From assembly GCA_028702895.1 (NCBI GenBank), contig JAQVNZ010000029.1, positions 1 to 8,903 of the forward strand: a stretch of DNA of 8,903 nucleotides, read 5' to 3'. The translations under genes were made by a program, and so were the position numbers. Shown piece after piece: positions 6,110 to 8,903 of the stretch. Each line of letters opens with the position of its first letter. Within the stretch, counting starts at the first letter, position 1. Origin of the DNA: Candidatus Iainarchaeum sp. (GTDB taxonomy: Archaea; Iainarchaeota; Iainarchaeia; Iainarchaeales; JAAZKV01). The notes under the pieces were generated by a model that was not told the DNA's origin, made no database searches, and saw only the letters and a list, made by a program, of their open reading frames with translations.

Positions 6110-6413
6110 ATTTACTTTTTTAAAATTCATGAAATTAGAATTTTTCTTATTTATTCAAAAATTAATTTTACAAATAATTTTTTTAATCAAATTTTAATTA
6201 TTTAAATAATTCTTGCTTTTTTAGTAATAGTTATGATTAATATTAATTAAAATCTTGATTTTAATAAATTTTTTTAATTAATGTCGTAAATATCTTTTTA
6301 TAGTATAGTTAGTAGTGTAGTTATTGTAATGTTTTTCACATTAACGATTTGTTTAAAAAGAATGGATTTGCAATACTATATAATAATTTAATAATTATTA
6401 AGGAGCTAAAATT
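6110..6413. other. 304-base AT-rich intergenic region with promoter elements for the DUF378 gene
   Basis: A T-run (6116-6121) directly after the flavoprotein stop may end that transcript. The middle is nearly pure A/T with no convincing gene; the longest ATG-opened frames are about 20 codons. Candidate TATA boxes on the plus strand are TTTTTATAG (6295-6303), TTTAAAAAG (6352-6360) and TATATAATA (6377-6385). The second best fits a leader of about 30 bases that would keep the Shine-Dalgarno site in the mRNA. A tandem-like TAGT-rich stretch (6302-6322) lies between the first two. Confidence 0.5.
6401..6405 (+). promoter_or_regulatory. Strong Shine-Dalgarno site of the DUF378 gene
   Basis: AGGAG lies eight bases before the ATG at 6414 and decides this start over the in-frame ATG at 6423. 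It is the only full-strength purine-rich ribosome binding site at a first gene in the window; the other first genes look leaderless or weakly led, so this mRNA must carry a 5' leader. Confidence 0.65.
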
Positions 6414-6623
6414 ATGGATTCAATGAAAATAATAGACACTATTACACTATTATTAATAATAATAGGTGGTATTAACTGGGGATTATCTGCGTTTGGATAT
6501 AATTTAGTTAATATGTTAGTTGGAGCTTTCCCTCCTGTTGACATGGTAGTATATGTTTTAGTTGCAGTATCTGCTTTATATCAAATCAAAAATTTGATAA
6601 AAGGTTGTCAATTAATAAAATAA
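6414..6623 (+). CDS. DUF378-family two-helix membrane protein
   Basis: 69 residues, normal for DUF378, a widespread family of small membrane proteins of unknown function. Helix 1 (about 5-26) contains the family signature IIGGINWGL, followed by a short loop with FGYNLVNMLVG. Helix 2 (about 40-60) reads as a VYVLVAVSALY-like segment ending in a positively charged tail (KNLIKGCQLIK). The pattern suggests a helical hairpin with both ends on the same side. The gene is monocistronic, has the strong AGGAG ribosome binding site and a good terminator, and converges on an M16 peptidase gene. The family assignment is firm; no function is known from it or from the neighbours. Confidence 0.88.
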   Translation: MDSMKIIDTITLLLIIIGGINWGLSAFGYNLVNMLVGAFPPVDMVVYVLVAVSALYQIKNLIKGCQLIK

Positions 6624-6638
6624 ATATTTATCAAAAAT

Positions 6639-6676
6639 TTGCTAGTTAAAAAGAATTAGCAAGTTTTCCTTTTTTT
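6639..6676 (+). terminator. Hairpin plus T-run terminator between convergent genes
   Basis: TTGCTAGTT (6639-6647) and AATTAGCAA (6654-6662) pair over nine bases with one G-U, around an AAAAAG loop, and are followed by GTTTTCCTTTTTTT (6663-6676). This resembles an intrinsic terminator for the DUF378 gene. A second perfect 9-base inverted repeat, TTTGATAAA (6593-6601) with TTTATCAAA (6627-6635), overlaps the end of that gene. On the minus strand the hairpin is followed by TTTTT, so it may also end the peptidase transcript, whose stop codon lies inside it. Confidence 0.6.
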
Positions 6677-7881
6677 GTTAGAATTAGTTTATTTGGTTTT
6701 TTAAAATAATCTTTGATTTTATTAAAATCTTTTAAAGTTAATTTTTTTAATTTTTCAGTAATCAGAAAATGGGTTCTTGGATCTAACCCATTAGTTTCGT
6801 AATCAATTAAAATTTGGGATAATATTTTAGGTTGATCCAAATACATTTGCATAGTAGATTCATAATAAATTTTAAGTTCATCAAATTCCTTTTCTGTTAA
6901 ATTAATATTTTTTATTGTTGAATGAATTTCTTTGAATATTTTAATGGGGTTCGTATCTCTAATCGAAAAATTAAATAAAATAGCAGAATGTTTTTTTGTT
7001 CTTAATTTAAAAATTGAAAAATCATAAATACTAAACTTATTTCTTAATTTGTTTGATAATGTTCCTCCTTTATAACGATCTAAAATATGGCAAAAAATTG
7101 TGCTAGCAAAAACATGTTGGTTATCCAAATTTTTTGAATCATAAAGCATTATTCCTTTTGTAGAATCCACTAGATTAGAAGTTAATTTCAATGTTTTATT
7201 TAATTGTTTAAATTTAACGGGTAAAATAGTTTTTTTTAATTTTTGTTTTTTGAAAACAAATTTTTTTTCAATAAGTTTTACTGGGTTTTTAATATTTCCA
7301 ATTATTATAACAAACATGTTGTTTGGAATATATGTTTTTTGATAAAAATTTAATAAATCTTGTTTTGAAATAGATTTTATTGTTTTTTTATTACCTATTA
7401 TGCTAGTGCTAAATGGGGAATTAGTATAACTTGCAGGGATTAATTTTAAATCCATTTGTTCTTCAAAATTTTCATCTTGAAGTATTACTTCATTTAAAAT
7501 TACTTTTCTTTCTTTTTTGATATCCTTATCTAAAAGTAATGGTTTTTGAATACAATTTGCAAGAACATCCAGTCCTTTTTTGAAATGTTTATTTAAAATA
7601 TTTACTGTGAACATAGTAAATTTATTACTTGTTGCCGCATTAATATTTCCACCATATTTATGTATTGCGAATTCTATTGCTTCTTCATTAGGGTACTTTT
7701 CGGAGGCTTCTAGTATTAAATGTTCTAGAAAATGCGCGGTTCCTGGTTTTGTGTTGGGATAATTAGATTCAATAGTGTTTGCTATTATTGAAATATTTGT
7801 TGCAAAATTGTTTGTTTTATAAAATAATATTTTAAGCCCATTTTTAAGAGTGGTTATTTCTAATTGTTGTTTTTTTTTCAT
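6646..7881 (-). CDS. M16-family zinc metallopeptidase (processing-peptidase-like)
   Basis: A 411-residue predicted zinc peptidase with the inverted zinc motif H50-F-L-E53-H54 and the third zinc ligand E131 in the ERKVILNE helix, exactly 76 residues after H54 as in the M16 signature HxxEH-x76-E. The N-terminal half has the usual opening (LKNGLKILFY) and GGNINAATS segment. In the C-terminal half, GG272-273, LR279-280 and Y286 match the conserved GGxxSxLR...Y region that contributes to catalysis. The length fits a one-chain M16B protein, which normally acts as a dimer. No signal peptide or membrane helix is seen, so it should be cytosolic. The ATG at 7881 has only a weak AAGGCG upstream and TATA-like ATTAAAAGA farther out (about 7926-7934). 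It lies 89 bases after the nucleotidyltransferase gene, possibly co-transcribed. The substrates are unknown. Confidence 0.93.
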   Translation of the reverse strand: MKKKQQLEITTLKNGLKILFYKTNNFATNISIIANTIESNYPNTKPGTAHFLEHLILEASEKYPNEEAIEFAIHKYGGNINAATSNKFTMFTVNILNKHFKKGLDVLANCIQKPLLLDKDIKKERKVILNEVILQDENFEEQMDLKLIPASYTNSPFSTSIIGNKKTIKSISKQDLLNFYQKTYIPNNMFVIIIGNIKNPVKLIEKKFVFKKQKLKKTILPVKFKQLNKTLKLTSNLVDSTKGIMLYDSKNLDNQHVFASTIFCHILDRYKGGTLSNKLRNKFSIYDFSIFKLRTKKHSAILFNFSIRDTNPIKIFKEIHSTIKNINLTEKEFDELKIYYESTMQMYLDQPKILSQILIDYETNGLDPRTHFLITEKLKKLTLKDFNKIKDYFKKPNKLILTKKGKLANSF

Positions 7882-7970
7882 TTATTCGCCTTTTTAATTA
7901 AATAATGTAATCATTATTAATCTCTCTTTTAATGCTTCTAATCTCAAGAATTAAACTTAATATTCTGTGT

Positions 7971-8711
7971 TTATTTAAACTCAAATCCTTTTTTATCAAA
8001 AAAAGTAGTTGTTAGAACCCAACTTTCTTGTAACTTATTAAATAATTGATCTAAATCCAATGTTTTTGTACAACTAATATAAGGAAAAATATCTTTTATT
8101 TTTTTATCAAGATACTTTAAATCATTTATTTCTTGAATATAATTTGAATAATCTAAAAAATATTTTTTATAATATAACATGTAAGTTATTGCTAATAATC
8201 TAGAATAATTTTTTAAAGAGTCTAAAAAAATTTCATTATTTTTTAAAGCATAATTTTTTTCACATTTCTTATAATATTCTAAACAATGCGAAAGCTTCTT
8301 TTCTGCAGTAATTTCAAATTTTTTTGAATCAATTAACAATAATTGTTTTTTAAGTTTTGGAAAAATTTTATTTAAATCTTTTAATACAAAAACTTTTACT
8401 AATTGAGTTACCATAATCGGCCAATCAGAATTAATTGTATTAATTCGTTTTATTGCTTCATCTAAAGTGTATGTAAAAATGCTTACTCTAAAATTAGTAT
8501 TATTTAAAAGATTTCTTGAACCAATTGTAAAAAATTCATTATCTTGTTTATGCTCGCGAATAAATATTAAATCAATATCTGAAGGATTATTATCATCCCT
8601 TGCAATAGAACCAAAAATACCTGCGCAAAGAATCTTATTATTTTTACATTGTTTTTCTTTTTCTAGCAATATTTTTTTAGCAATTTTTATAAATTCTTTT
8701 TTCTTATTCAT
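7971..8711 (-). CDS. Nucleotidyltransferase-fold protein (NTP_transf_2 type) with helical C-terminal domain
   Basis: 246 residues. The N-terminal domain (about 1-115) has the polymerase-beta-like signature G31-IFG34-S35-IAR38-D, then S44-D45-I-D47-LI, giving the nucleotide-binding Gly-Ser and two metal-binding Asp. The third acidic residue expected on a later strand is not obvious: the candidate strand reads FRVSIF, with Ser77 where Asp or Glu would be expected, although alignment by eye is uncertain. The C-terminal part (about 125-246) is helical and Tyr/Lys-rich, like the helical domains attached to kanamycin-nucleotidyltransferase-like and MNT/HEPN proteins. Known relatives transfer nucleotides to small molecules, RNA or proteins, and some are toxin-antitoxin components; nothing here fixes the substrate. 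The start overlaps the upstream stop by eight bases, with AGGT (minus strand, 8717-8720) in front, so translational coupling is likely. Confidence 0.85.
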   Translation of the reverse strand: MNKKKEFIKIAKKILLEKEKQCKNNKILCAGIFGSIARDDNNPSDIDLIFIREHKQDNEFFTIGSRNLLNNTNFRVSIFTYTLDEAIKRINTINSDWPIMVTQLVKVFVLKDLNKIFPKLKKQLLLIDSKKFEITAEKKLSHCLEYYKKCEKNYALKNNEIFLDSLKNYSRLLAITYMLYYKKYFLDYSNYIQEINDLKYLDKKIKDIFPYISCTKTLDLDQLFNKLQESWVLTTTFFDKKGFEFK

Positions 8712-8903
8712 ATTTACCTAAAAACTTAAAAAACATTTGATAATAATAACCAATAGTAAAAATTATTTTCCAAATTATTTTATACAAAGAACTAACTGGC
8801 CCAATTTTTATTGCTTCATAAACAAAAACGTATGGTAATAATAATATTCTAACAAAATCAACAAATATGCTATGGAATAAACCTCTTGCTCCACCATATG
8901 CAT
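8704..8903 (-). CDS. C-terminal 65 residues of an unidentified hydrophobic, probably membrane, protein (partial)
   Basis: An open minus-strand frame enters at the right edge (first full codon at 8901-8899) and stops at TAA 8706-8704. It is judged coding because the other two frames break early, the composition is balanced, and its stop is interlocked with the start of the next gene (ATGAATAA). It opens with AYGGARGLFHS, followed by two hydrophobic, aromatic-rich stretches (about residues 8-31 and 38-60) separated by KIGPVSS and ending in a charged tail (GKYE). These could be membrane helices or amphipathic surface helices. It is not recognised; the truncation hides its main domain. It is probably in one operon with the nucleotidyltransferase. 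Confidence 0.7.
   Translation of the reverse strand, partial: AYGGARGLFHSIFVDFVRILLLPYVFVYEAIKIGPVSSLYKIIWKIIFTIGYYYQMFFKFLGKYE

Noticed and set aside
6129..6392. ATG-opened frames of about 20 codons in the gap before the DUF378 gene
   Set aside because: They lack ribosome binding sites and show only composition-driven Ile/Leu/Phe/Lys content.
7580..7762. Plus-strand 60-codon frame
   Set aside because: It is antisense to the zinc-binding half of the M16 peptidase, whose motifs are exact.
5138..7942. Shared 11-mer ATGCTTCTAAT at 5138-5148 and 7932-7942
   Set aside because: In almost 9 kb of AT-rich DNA, repeats of this length are expected by chance, and the two sites differ in promoter context.
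8467..8721. Plus-strand 84-codon frame
   Set aside because: It is antisense to the catalytic part of the nucleotidyltransferase; the hydrophobic composition is an artefact of the complementary frame.

Overview
The window is very AT-rich and reads as archaeal, most likely from a small-genome DPANN-type lineage such as the Woesearchaeota/Pacearchaeota. This assignment is an inference. It rests on TATA-like boxes about 25 bases upstream of start codons (near-leaderless genes), GGTG-type ribosome binding sites at internal operon genes, short intergenic gaps, and an archaeal-style membrane-anchored thioredoxin-like protein. TAA and TGA serve as stops and the genetic code looks standard. I see no tRNA, rRNA, CRISPR array or insertion sequence.

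Left part (1-4375): a heavy-metal, probably copper, island. A divergently transcribed, truncated gene (1-205, minus) encodes a membrane protein with a Cys/His-rich loop. Facing it are three tightly overlapping plus-strand genes. The first (308-1294) combines an HMA metal-binding domain, a three-helix MerT-like membrane unit, a second HMA-like domain carrying a CPGH motif, and a Cys-rich tail. The second (1291-1779) is a DUF2318-type Cys-rich lipoprotein. The third (1776-2138) is a membrane-anchored thioredoxin-like protein. A copper P1B-1 ATPase, copA (2213-4375), follows behind its own TATA box. Together they suggest a surface metal-binding and redox relay coupled to copper export. The intergenic region at the divergent start contains a TGCAT-N3-ATGCA palindrome and repeated GTTTCA words that could be a metal-responsive operator.

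Middle part (4376-6623): a small basic coiled-coil-like protein of unknown function (4667-4960, minus), a flavodoxin-fold FMN reductase with an iron-sulfur-flavoprotein-like Cys cluster (5225-6109, plus) preceded by a 16-base near-palindrome, and a two-helix DUF378 membrane protein (6414-6623, plus) with the strongest Shine-Dalgarno site of the window and a good hairpin/T-run terminator.

Right part (6646-8903, minus strand): an M16 zinc peptidase with an exact HxxEH-x76-E signature, a nucleotidyltransferase-fold protein that may lack its third catalytic carboxylate, and the C-terminal end of an unidentified hydrophobic protein whose stop overlaps the nucleotidyltransferase start by 8 bases.
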